Source: Bacteroides sp. (lineage in GTDB: Bacteria > Bacteroidota > Bacteroidia > Bacteroidales > Bacteroidaceae). Taken from it: 6,029 bases of DNA. Where the stretch lies: assembly GCA_019412865.1 (NCBI GenBank), contig DXOJ01000752.1, forward strand, positions 373-6,401. The letters are read 5' to 3'. Shown in pieces: positions 1 to 6,029 of the stretch. The notes under the pieces are model-generated. The model had not been told where the DNA came from and did not search any database. It saw only the letters and a program-made list of their open reading frames with translations. Numbering within the stretch: position 1 is the stretch's first letter; every line of letters begins with the position of its first letter. The translations under genes were made by a program, and so were the position numbers.

Positions 1-1
1 T

Positions 2-2233
2 TCAACTGACTATGCTACAACCAAGCAAATCACAAATACTCCCGCGAAAGAAGCTTCCGTCTCTTTTGCTCCGGACAACCGGACGCTGGTTTATGCCAGT
101 GAACGCACCGGTAATTGGCAACTTTACACTGCAAAAATAAGCCGTAAGGAAGACCCTAATTTCCCTAATGCCACTCTTATTGAGGAGGAAGTTTTGTTAC
201 CGTCCAAAACGGTAGAACGTGCCTATCCGCAATATTCGCCGGATGGTAAAGAACTGGCTTTTATCGAAGACCGCAATCGTTTGATGGTACTCGATTTGAA
301 AACGAAGAAAGTACGTCAGGTGACGGACGGTTCTACATGGTATAACACTGGAGGTGGATTTGACTACGAATGGTCGCCGGATGGCAAATGGTTTACTCTT
401 GAATTTATCGGCAACCGTCACGATCCTTATTCGGATATAGGTATTGTCAGTGCACAGGGAGGAGCGATAACCAATCTGACTAATAGCGGATATATCAGCG
501 GTTCTCCGCGTTGGGTACTCGATGGAAATGCCATTCTTTTCCAGACCGAACGTTATGGTATGCGTGCACATGCTTCTTGGGGGTCTCAACAGGATGTTAT
601 GTTGGTATTCCTCAATCAGGATGCTTATGATCGTTACCGTTTGAGCAAGGAAGATTTCGAATTGCTCAAGGAACTTGAAAAGGAACAAAAGAAAGCAAAG
701 GAGAAAGATGATAACAAGAAGAAAGACAGTGATAAAGAGAAGGCGGATGAGGAAAAAGTAGACCAAAAAGATATAGTAGTCGAACTTAACGGCATTGAAG
801 ACCGTATCGTACGTCTGACTCCCAACTCTTCTGACTTAGGCAGTGCCATACTATCCAAAGATGGGGAGGATCTCTACTATTTCTCTGCTTTCGAAGATGG
901 ATATGACCTTTGGAAAATGAATCTCCGTGAGAAAGAGACAAAACGTCTGCATAAACTCAATACCGGGTGGGCATCGCTGATGCTGGATAAAAAAGGAGAT
1001 ATCTTCTTATTGGGAAGCCGCAATATGCAAAAGATGGATGCCAAGTCGGATGCTTTGAAATCAATCAGTTATCAGGCTGAAATGAAAATGGATTTGGCAG
1101 CTGAACGTGAAGCGATGTTTGACCATGTGTACAAACAACATCAGAAACGTTTTTATAATGTCAATATGCACGGGGTAAACTGGGATGCCATGACTAATGC
1201 TTATCGCAAGTTCCTGCCTCACATTGATAACAATTATGACTTTGCAGAACTGTTGAGTGAATGGTTGGGCGAGTTGAATGTTTCACATACCGGAGGACGC
1301 TATTCTCCCAAAGGTAAAGGTGATGTTACTTCCAATCTGGGACTTCTGTTCGACTGGGATTATCAGGGAAAAGGGATGCAGATTGCCGAAATTATCGAGA
1401 AAGGTCCGTTCGACCATTCGCGTACCAAAGTAAAAGCGGGATGTATCATTGAAAAGATTAACGGTGAGGAAATAACTCCCGATCATGACATCACTTGTCT
1501 GTTGAATAATAAAGCAGGGAAGAAGACCTTGATTTCAATCTACAATCCGCAAAATAAAGAACGTTGGGAAGAAGTAGTGATGCCGGTTACGAGTGGTCAG
1601 CTGAATGGGTTGTTATACAAACGTTGGGTGAAACAGCGGGCGGCAGATGTTGAGAAATGGTCGAAAGGACGTTTGGGATATGTTCATATTCAATCCATGG
1701 GAGATGACAGTTTCCGTACCGTTTACTCGGATATTCTGGGAAAATATAACAACTGTGATGGAATTGTGATTGATACCCGGTTCAACGGTGGTGGTCGTTT
1801 GCACGAAGATATTGAAATACTGTTCAGCGGTCAGAAATATTTCACTCAAGTAGTCCGCGGACGTGAAGCGTGTGACATGCCAAGCCGTCGTTGGAACAAG
1901 CCGTCTATTATGCTGCAATGTGAAGCCAACTATTCGAATGCACATGGAACTCCATGGGTATATAAACATCAAAATATAGGAAAACTTGTCGGTATGCCTG
2001 TTCCGGGTACAATGACGAGCGTGTCTTGGGAAACTTTACAAGATCCTTCACTCGTCTTTGGTATTCCTATTGTCGGCTATCGTTTGCCTGATGGCAGTTA
2101 TTTGGAAAACACCCAGTTGGAACCGGATGTGAAGGTTGCTAATGATCCGGAGACGGTCGTTAAGGGAGAGGATACCCAATTAAAAGTGGCTGTCGATGAA
2201 CTTCTGAAAGAAATAGATAAGCAGAAGAAGTAA
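2..2233 (+). CDS. Tricorn-like S41 family peptidase, 5'-truncated by the window edge
   Basis: C-terminal 743 residues of a large serine peptidase related to archaeal tricorn protease, which trims oligopeptides. The frame is open from base 2, so the TTG at 194 is internal and the true start lies upstream. Domains in order, residues counted from base 2: PD40/WD40-like beta-propeller blades (repeated SPDGK, near 20-190); a very Lys/Glu/Asp-rich linker (about 213-258); further propeller strands; a tricorn C1 region (about 367-440) ending in NVSHTGG; a PDZ-like domain (about 443-520); and the S41 core with DTRFNGGG (bases 1772-1795). Likely catalytic residues, by comparison with tricorn Ser745/His746, Ser965 and Glu1023, are Ser428/His429 (1283-1288), Ser645 in ANYSNAH (1934-1936) and Glu702 in YLENTQLEPD (2105-2107), so it looks active. 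Bacteroidota homologues are usually over 1000 residues and exported; the signal peptide would be outside the window. It ends 31 bases before a terminator stem. The substrate is unknown. Confidence 0.93.
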   Translation, partial: STDYATTKQITNTPAKEASVSFAPDNRTLVYASERTGNWQLYTAKISRKEDPNFPNATLIEEEVLLPSKTVERAYPQYSPDGKELAFIEDRNRLMVLDLKTKKVRQVTDGSTWYNTGGGFDYEWSPDGKWFTLEFIGNRHDPYSDIGIVSAQGGAITNLTNSGYISGSPRWVLDGNAILFQTERYGMRAHASWGSQQDVMLVFLNQDAYDRYRLSKEDFELLKELEKEQKKAKEKDDNKKKDSDKEKADEEKVDQKDIVVELNGIEDRIVRLTPNSSDLGSAILSKDGEDLYYFSAFEDGYDLWKMNLREKETKRLHKLNTGWASLMLDKKGDIFLLGSRNMQKMDAKSDALKSISYQAEMKMDLAAEREAMFDHVYKQHQKRFYNVNMHGVNWDAMTNAYRKFLPHIDNNYDFAELLSEWLGELNVSHTGGRYSPKGKGDVTSNLGLLFDWDYQGKGMQIAEIIEKGPFDHSRTKVKAGCIIEKINGEEITPDHDITCLLNNKAGKKTLISIYNPQNKERWEEVVMPVTSGQLNGLLYKRWVKQRAADVEKWSKGRLGYVHIQSMGDDSFRTVYSDILGKYNNCDGIVIDTRFNGGGRLHEDIEILFSGQKYFTQVVRGREACDMPSRRWNKPSIMLQCEANYSNAHGTPWVYKHQNIGKLVGMPVPGTMTSVSWETLQDPSLVFGIPIVGYRLPDGSYLENTQLEPDVKVANDPETVVKGEDTQLKVAVDELLKEIDKQKK

Positions 2234-2258
2234 ATGCAAGTATAATTATATCTGAAAT

Positions 2259-2311
2259 AAAAAGTCGCTTCTTTGAAAAGATATTGATTCTTTCAAAGAA
2301 GCGACCTTTTT
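2259..2311. terminator. Bidirectional intrinsic terminator
   Basis: A perfect 15-bp stem (2264-2278 with 2291-2305, GTCGCTTCTTTGAAA and its complement) encloses a 12-base loop. Five T follow on the + side (2307-2311) and five A precede it (2259-2263), which read as a T tract on the minus strand. It lies between the stop of the + strand peptidase and the stop of the minus-strand membrane protein, so it can end both convergent transcripts. The T tract directly abuts the stem on the minus strand but is one base away on the + strand. Confidence 0.9.
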
Positions 2312-2342
2312 ATAAGGTGTTTATTTAAAACTGACGCAGGAT

Positions 2343-3014
2343 TTACTTCCAGACTGGTAATAATTTATGGAGGGTCTTTCTCGTCATTATCTTTTGATTC
2401 AGGAAACTCACGATATATCCGGTTATGCAGGCTGCAATGAGTGACCCCTCACGTACTCCTTGAATACCTTGTGTCAGTAAGAGGGAGAGAATTACGGCCA
2501 TTGTAACCAAAGTAATATCAAAATAGACTTTGAACTTTCCGAACTCCTTGTTATAATGGCGGGACGCATATTTCACGAATGCTTCTGCACTCATCATGGC
2601 TACTCTCGGTTTTAGTTCGAGAACTACTCCGATAGATTGCACCATGCATCCTGTAAGTAATAAAGCGATTGACATGCCATAATTGGCGGGATGCAGTTCA
2701 CTTGTCAGCATCATATTAAAATCAATGAATGCCGAAAAGATAAAAGAGAACGGCATTTGAAGAAGAATTTCAATAATATCCTGCTGGGTTCTGTTTTTTC
2801 GGATTAACCAGAATTGTCCCAAGATAAGAACCATATTGATGATGAAGGTGCAAGTACCTAATGACAAAGGACTATTCAAGCTTAATACATAATTGATGCT
2901 CGATATGGGAGTAGTCCCTAGTGCCGAGCGTATAATCAATACAATGCTTGCCGCTAAAAAATAAAGTCCGATAACAAATACTAAATACCTCTTGAAAACA
3001 TCTTTCATTTCCAT
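2343..3014 (-). CDS. YczE/YyaS/YitT-type integral membrane protein (DUF6198-like)
   Basis: A 223-residue inner-membrane protein of unknown function. About six hydrophobic segments are visible (near residues 11-29, 52-71, 79-98, 110-134, 162-183 and 189-207), joined by short loops and ending in a Lys/Arg-rich tail. The first loop carries ALGTTPISS (31-39), and GVREG stands before the last segment (186-190). Both resemble conserved signatures of the YczE/YyaS/YitT group, whose members are mostly uncharacterised; family placement is from memory of these motifs. No signal peptide is evident apart from the first membrane segment. The ATG at 3014 is chosen because an AAGGAGG lies 10 bases upstream; a second in-frame ATG at 3008 would be 16 bases away. 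It is divergent from an AraC-type regulator, which may control it. A transported substrate cannot be named from sequence. Confidence 0.82.
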   Translation of the reverse strand: MEMKDVFKRYLVFVIGLYFLAASIVLIIRSALGTTPISSINYVLSLNSPLSLGTCTFIINMVLILGQFWLIRKNRTQQDIIEILLQMPFSFIFSAFIDFNMMLTSELHPANYGMSIALLLTGCMVQSIGVVLELKPRVAMMSAEAFVKYASRHYNKEFGKFKVYFDITLVTMAVILSLLLTQGIQGVREGSLIAACITGYIVSFLNQKIMTRKTLHKLLPVWK

Positions 3015-3024
3015 TCCTTTTTGA

Positions 3025-3031
3025 CCTCCTT
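3025..3031 (-). promoter_or_regulatory. Strong Shine-Dalgarno for the membrane protein
   Basis: The minus strand reads AAGGAGG here, ten bases before the ATG at 3014. This is unusually canonical, since Bacteroidota genes mostly lack such sites and the other starts in this window have none. It supports the MEMKD start over the ATG six bases further in. Confidence 0.65.
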
Positions 3032-3040
3032 TATTTATTT

Positions 3041-3062
3041 TCCTTTCATGTATTGAAAAGGA
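3041..3062. repeat. Inverted repeat in the leader of the membrane protein gene
   Basis: TCCTTTCA (3041-3048) and TGAAAAGGA (3054-3062) are complementary apart from one bulged A, around a five-base spacer. It sits 27 to 48 bases upstream of the minus-strand start at 3014. It could form a small RNA hairpin just upstream of the ribosome binding site or serve as a protein-binding site. Neither role is shown by the sequence, and the arms are short and AT-rich, so chance is possible. Confidence 0.35.
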
Positions 3063-3092
3063 TATGCAAAGGTCCCGTTTTTTACTCTGAAA

Positions 3093-3103
3093 TAGATTAT
3101 CTA
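3093..3103. repeat. Short palindrome in the divergent promoter region
   Basis: TAGAT-T-ATCTA is a perfect 5+1+5 palindrome lying 13 bases upstream of the proposed -33 element of the AraC-type gene. The position would suit an operator. AraC-family proteins more often bind direct repeats, so the assignment is weak. Confidence 0.3.
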
Positions 3104-3116
3104 ATTCCGTACACTT

Positions 3117-3147
3117 TTTGTCATATCCGAAACAAATCGTATTTTTA
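3117..3147 (+). promoter_or_regulatory. Probable Bacteroides-type promoter of the AraC-family gene
   Basis: TTTG at 3117-3120 matches the -33 element, and TATTTTTA at 3140-3147 matches seven of eight positions of the -7 box TAnnTTTG. The 19-base spacing is within the usual range for the Bacteroides primary sigma factor. The start of transcription would fall near 3152-3156, giving a leader of only about 15 bases before the ATG at 3169. No convincing promoter for the opposite strand was found in the same spacer. Confidence 0.55.
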
Positions 3148-3168
3148 CGTCATAAAAAGAAGATGTAA

Positions 3169-4074
3169 ATGGTAAAATCTCGTATATTTGATAATACGCA
3201 GCTGTTGAAGGAGCATCCGGAACTTCCTCATTATAAAGAGGAGGTAGTCTGTTTTAGGAGTGAATATAAAGACAGAAGTTATCCGGCAAATGAATGTTAT
3301 TTCAATCGGGAACTTTATATGATATTCGTTCTTGAAGGTCGTTCGGAGATTCTGCTGAATGGAGAGTTTATTGCGATAGAGCCGAATATGCTGCTTATTC
3401 ATGGAGCAAATTATCTCACGGAGCATCTTTACTCAAGCCGTGATATTCAGTTTATTACTCTTGCCCTTTCCGAATCCATGCGGACAGACGACTCTTATTT
3501 GACACAAATAACGGCTATCTTATTGGCGACAATGAGGCAGAATAAACAATATACGATACAGTTGACAGAGTACGAAGCCCAAATCATCCGTAAGGAACTG
3601 GAAGTGTTGATGCGCCTGCTGAATATTGAACATCATTTTCTTTTCCGGCGCATACAGGCAGCGTGCAATGCTTTATTTCTTGATATAGCTGATTTTCTTT
3701 CCCGAAAGACAATTATTAAAAAAGAGGTCAGCCGTAAAGACCACGTTTTACAGGAGTTTCATGAATTGGTTACCCGGAATTTCAGGGAAGAACATTTTGT
3801 GAGCTTTTATGCGGATAAACTGGCTATCAGTGAGCAGTACCTGGCCCGTATTGTACGCGCCGGAACAGGCAAGACTATCAATAGTATTATAAACGAACTG
3901 TTGGTTATGGAAGCGCGTACCTTGTTGAGTTCTACAAAATCTACGGTTGGTGAGATTGCTTCCAAGTTAGGGTTTAGTGATGCGGCAGCTTTTTGTAAGT
4001 TCTTCAAAAGGAATGCAGGACAGACTCCATTGAATTATCGAAAAGGATTGTTACTTCATATCGAAATGAAATAG
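3169..4074 (+). CDS. AraC/XylS family transcriptional regulator
   Basis: A 301-residue cytoplasmic DNA-binding protein. The C-terminal 110 residues form the two helix-turn-helix units of the AraC family: the first near residues 210-235 (YADKLAISEQYLARI), the second near 258-292, with the family hallmark GEIASKLGFSD, then FCKFFKRNAGQTPLNYRKG. The N-terminal part contains a cupin-like beta stretch (about 44-90, ELYMIFVLEGRSEILLNGEF, then IEPNMLLIHG), the usual effector-sensing or dimerisation part in this family. The effector is not evident. The gene is divergent from the membrane protein across 154 bases, so control of that gene and of itself is the simplest inference. The start at 3169 fits the short leader from the predicted promoter; only a weak purine run (AAAAAGAAG) precedes it. 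A start-stop pair, ATG TAA, sits immediately and in frame before the ATG. Confidence 0.93.
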   Translation: MVKSRIFDNTQLLKEHPELPHYKEEVVCFRSEYKDRSYPANECYFNRELYMIFVLEGRSEILLNGEFIAIEPNMLLIHGANYLTEHLYSSRDIQFITLALSESMRTDDSYLTQITAILLATMRQNKQYTIQLTEYEAQIIRKELEVLMRLLNIEHHFLFRRIQAACNALFLDIADFLSRKTIIKKEVSRKDHVLQEFHELVTRNFREEHFVSFYADKLAISEQYLARIVRAGTGKTINSIINELLVMEARTLLSSTKSTVGEIASKLGFSDAAAFCKFFKRNAGQTPLNYRKGLLLHIEMK

Positions 4075-4113
4075 GTTGATGTAATTGTCTTAACCGACAA
4101 TATACATCAACCT
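4073..4113. terminator. Long hairpin overlapping the AraC-type stop codon, possible terminator
   Basis: AGGTTGATGTAATTGTC (4073-4089) pairs with 4096-4113 through 17 base pairs with one bulged T in the right arm, around a six-base loop (TTAACC). The left arm begins inside the TAG stop of the regulator. Neither side has a clear T tract, so it is not a classic intrinsic terminator. Lying between two convergent genes, it may still stop or protect the 3' ends of both transcripts. Confidence 0.55.
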
Positions 4114-4141
4114 GTTGAATATATAGTGAATGGGTTTGATT

Positions 4142-5899
4142 TTAACCGATAAGTGCTGTGATATCTTCTACAATCTGCTCATCTGTCAAGTGATTGGCAC
4201 GGAGAAACTCCTGTAAATCAAAACGATCTACAAATTCCTTTTTAGCTCCATAGTTCAGGACTTTCATGTCTGTAGCACCATAGTAGCGGGCAATTTTTTC
4301 ACCGAAACCGCCATCCAATACACCATCTTCCAATGTTATCACTAACTCGTGATCTGCTTTCAGTTCATCCATCAGTTCGTTGTCTACACCGGTGATGTAA
4401 CGCGGATTGATGAGTGTTGCGTCGACATTGTTTTTTTCTTTCAGAAGTGATGCAACCGACTGTCCTAATCCATAGAATGAACCCAAAGCCACAATGGCCA
4501 CTTTCGAACCGCGATGAGTAACTTTGTAACGATTGAGAATGCTGTAATCGGAATCTACCGGTTCTCCGCTACTGATTACATCTGTTGCCGGCACGCGGAT
4601 AGCAACCGGGTGTTCATTCTGACGGATACTCCATTCCAGCATGGCAATATATTCTTCCTTACAAGTCGGAGCCAGATAAACCATATTAGGAATATTGCTG
4701 ATAAGCGGAATATCGAAGAAACAGAGATGAGTCACATCATTCATTCCGGATAACGTACCCCAGAAGACCAACAAAACAGCCGGATTGTTATTGATACAAA
4801 GGTCTTGTGAAAGTTGATCGTAGGAGCGTTGGATGAATGTACTATATACTCCGTAAACGGGTTTCCCACCATTGGCTGCGATACCCGAAGCAAGAGCTAC
4901 TGCGTGTTCCTCGGCAATGCCTACATCTACGAATTGCTTGCCTGCTTCCTGACGACGGTCCGGAGTAAATCCCAGAACGGTGGGAGTACCAGAAGTGATT
5001 GTTACCACACGCGGGTCCTCCTTCATCTTTTTCAGCAGGTATTGGGCGGTTACCTCGCTGTAATCTTCTTCTTCATCACTCACTTTTGCTTCTCCGGTTT
5101 CTACATTGAATGGAGTACGCCAGTGGTAAGTCTCTTTATCTTGCTCGGCACGTGCATAACCCTTACCTTTTAATGTATTGATGTGTACTACTATCGGATG
5201 CTGAATATCTTTCACTTTAGAGAAAGCTTCAATCAATGCCTGTACGTTATTACCATCATTTACATACATATAATCCAGTCCCATTGCCTTGAAGAAGTTG
5301 CATTCGCACTGACCGTTACTGTCACGTAATTCTTTCAGATTCTTGTACAATCCTCCGTGGTTCTCGGCAATAGACATCTGGTTGTCATTAACGATAATAA
5401 TCATGTTAGTACCAAGTTCTGCTACATAATCCAATCCCTCGAAAGCTTCACCTCCGCTTAAAGAACCATCCCCTATGACGGCTATGATATTTTCATTGCC
5501 GCCTGTAAGGTCGCGTCCCTTTGCCAATCCGCTGGCCAGGCTGACAGAAGTAGAAGTATGTCCGATGATGAAGAAGTCATGTTCACTTTCTTGCGGTTCG
5601 GTATAACCTGATACATTGTCGTATTTTTCCGGATGAAGGAACGCATCTTTACGACCGGTCAGCATCTTGTGTACATAACTCTGGTGCGATACGTCAAATA
5701 CAATTTTGTCTTTGGGTGAATTGAATACATAGTGTAAAGCAATCGTTGCTTCCACCATTCCGAAATTAGGTCCGAAATGCCCGCCATGTTCACTTAATTT
5801 TTGCAGGAGTGCTGCACGGATTTCTCCACCTAACTCGTTTAGCTCTTTTTCCGACAGTTTCTTAACATCTGCAGGAGAATAAATATTTTCTAAATACAT
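4142..5899 (-). CDS. 1-deoxy-D-xylulose-5-phosphate synthase (DXS) family enzyme, short form
   Basis: A 585-residue cytoplasmic thiamine diphosphate enzyme. DXS joins pyruvate and glyceraldehyde 3-phosphate at the head of the MEP isoprenoid pathway, also feeding thiamine and pyridoxal synthesis. Seen: EHGGHFGPNFG with His41, DVSHQSYVHK with His72, GHTSTS, the cofactor motif GDGS (143) to NDN (171-173), YHW with His259, the catalytic Glu330 in VGIAEEHAV, YSTFIQRSYDQ (352-362), and a C-terminal transketolase domain (about 460-580). Odd: canonical DXS has about 620-640 residues; this one lacks about 32 between NDN and His259. Compared with E. coli DXS from memory, Arg420, Asp427 and Arg478 are Trp380, Asn387 and Ala438, while Tyr392, Arg398 and His431 are kept. 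The substrate may therefore differ, so no symbol is given. Bacteroides usually carry a full-length DXS too, making this probably a paralogue. The start is firm: an in-frame TAA lies at 5927-5929 with no other start between. It appears monocistronic within the window. Confidence 0.9.
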   Translation of the reverse strand: MYLENIYSPADVKKLSEKELNELGGEIRAALLQKLSEHGGHFGPNFGMVEATIALHYVFNSPKDKIVFDVSHQSYVHKMLTGRKDAFLHPEKYDNVSGYTEPQESEHDFFIIGHTSTSVSLASGLAKGRDLTGGNENIIAVIGDGSLSGGEAFEGLDYVAELGTNMIIIVNDNQMSIAENHGGLYKNLKELRDSNGQCECNFFKAMGLDYMYVNDGNNVQALIEAFSKVKDIQHPIVVHINTLKGKGYARAEQDKETYHWRTPFNVETGEAKVSDEEEDYSEVTAQYLLKKMKEDPRVVTITSGTPTVLGFTPDRRQEAGKQFVDVGIAEEHAVALASGIAANGGKPVYGVYSTFIQRSYDQLSQDLCINNNPAVLLVFWGTLSGMNDVTHLCFFDIPLISNIPNMVYLAPTCKEEYIAMLEWSIRQNEHPVAIRVPATDVISSGEPVDSDYSILNRYKVTHRGSKVAIVALGSFYGLGQSVASLLKEKNNVDATLINPRYITGVDNELMDELKADHELVITLEDGVLDGGFGEKIARYYGATDMKVLNYGAKKEFVDRFDLQEFLRANHLTDEQIVEDITALIG

Positions 5900-5949
5900 A
5901 TCAAACAGTTTTTCTAAATAATGTTTTTACTTATTTCTTTATGACACCG

Positions 5950-5957
5950 CAAAGATA
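5950..5957 (-). promoter_or_regulatory. -7 promoter box of the DXS-like gene
   Basis: The minus strand reads TATCTTTG, a full match to the Bacteroides -7 consensus TAnnTTTG, 50 bases before the ATG at 5899. No TTTG occurs 19-21 bases upstream, so the -33 element is weak or absent. The leader is A-rich and lacks a Shine-Dalgarno site, as is common in this phylum. Nothing else is recognised from 5958 to the right edge. Confidence 0.6.
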
Positions 5958-6029
5958 CTGCAGGATTTGAAATCTGTTTGTATATGAATTACGGATTAAT
6001 TTACCCATATTACAGTTCCCCATAATAGG

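Noticed and set aside
194..196. TTG as the start of the peptidase
   Set aside because: The same frame is open to the left edge and encodes another propeller blade (VSFAPDNRTLVYASE), so the TTG is an internal leucine codon.
197..858. Minus-strand reading frames opposite the charged linker, rich in Phe, Leu and Ser and membrane-like
   Set aside because: They are the antisense image of Lys/Glu-rich codons (AAG, GAA) of the peptidase, with no start signals or family features.
1934..1942. Apparent loss of the catalytic serine (Ala in YSNAHG) in the tricorn-like peptidase
   Set aside because: This only appears if the segment is aligned as in bacterial Tsp. Aligned with tricorn (LTNEYAGSDGD) without gaps, Ser645 at 1934-1936 falls on the nucleophile and the following Lys also matches. 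His429 and Glu702 are present too.
3145..3426. Minus-strand reading frame of 93 residues opposite the start of the AraC-type gene
   Set aside because: It lies opposite clear cupin-domain coding sequence, has no recognisable motif and would cross the proposed promoter.
4514..5173. Plus-strand reading frames inside the DXS-like gene
   Set aside because: They overlap conserved enzyme coding sequence on the other strand, have no recognisable domains and lack leaders of their own.
4142..5899. DXS-like gene as a truncated or decayed dxs pseudogene
   Set aside because: Both ends align with the family, the cofactor motifs are intact and the reading frame is clean. The shortening is a single internal region, and the pocket changes are specific rather than random.

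Overview
The window looks like chromosomal DNA of a gut Bacteroidota, most likely Bacteroides or a close relative. The AT-rich intergenic spaces, a Bacteroides-type promoter box (TATCTTTG) and near match (TATTTTTA), mostly weak ribosome binding sites, and the protein families present (tricorn-like S41 peptidase, short DXS-like enzyme, AraC regulator) all point there. This is inference from style and families, not a database match.

There are four genes in two convergent pairs. (1) From the left edge to 2233 on + is the C-terminal 743 residues of a tricorn-like S41 peptidase. Its 5' part lies outside the window, and the frame is open through the left edge. (2) A strong two-way terminator hairpin at about 2259-2311 separates it from a small minus-strand membrane protein of the YczE/YyaS/YitT type (2343-3014). 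(3) A 154-bp divergent spacer holds a likely + strand promoter, two inverted repeats and a ribosome binding site. It leads rightward into an AraC-family regulator (3169-4074). (4) A second hairpin overlaps the stop of that regulator. Beyond it, on the minus strand, is a 585-residue enzyme of the 1-deoxy-D-xylulose-5-phosphate synthase (DXS) family (4142-5899), with its own promoter box at 5950-5957.

The regulator and membrane protein are probably a functional pair because they share one divergent control region. The peptidase and the DXS-like enzyme look like independent transcription units. No mobile element, tRNA, rRNA, CRISPR array or broken gene is seen, and no gene-free stretch exceeds 300 bases.

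The most interesting feature is the DXS-like enzyme. The thiamine diphosphate machinery is intact. However, in a gap-free comparison with E. coli DXS (recalled from memory), three of the residues that hold glyceraldehyde 3-phosphate are changed: Arg420 to Trp, Asp427 to Asn and Arg478 to Ala. It is also about 32 residues shorter in the mobile middle segment. It may use an acceptor other than glyceraldehyde 3-phosphate, so the usual annotation as a plain DXS deserves a second look.
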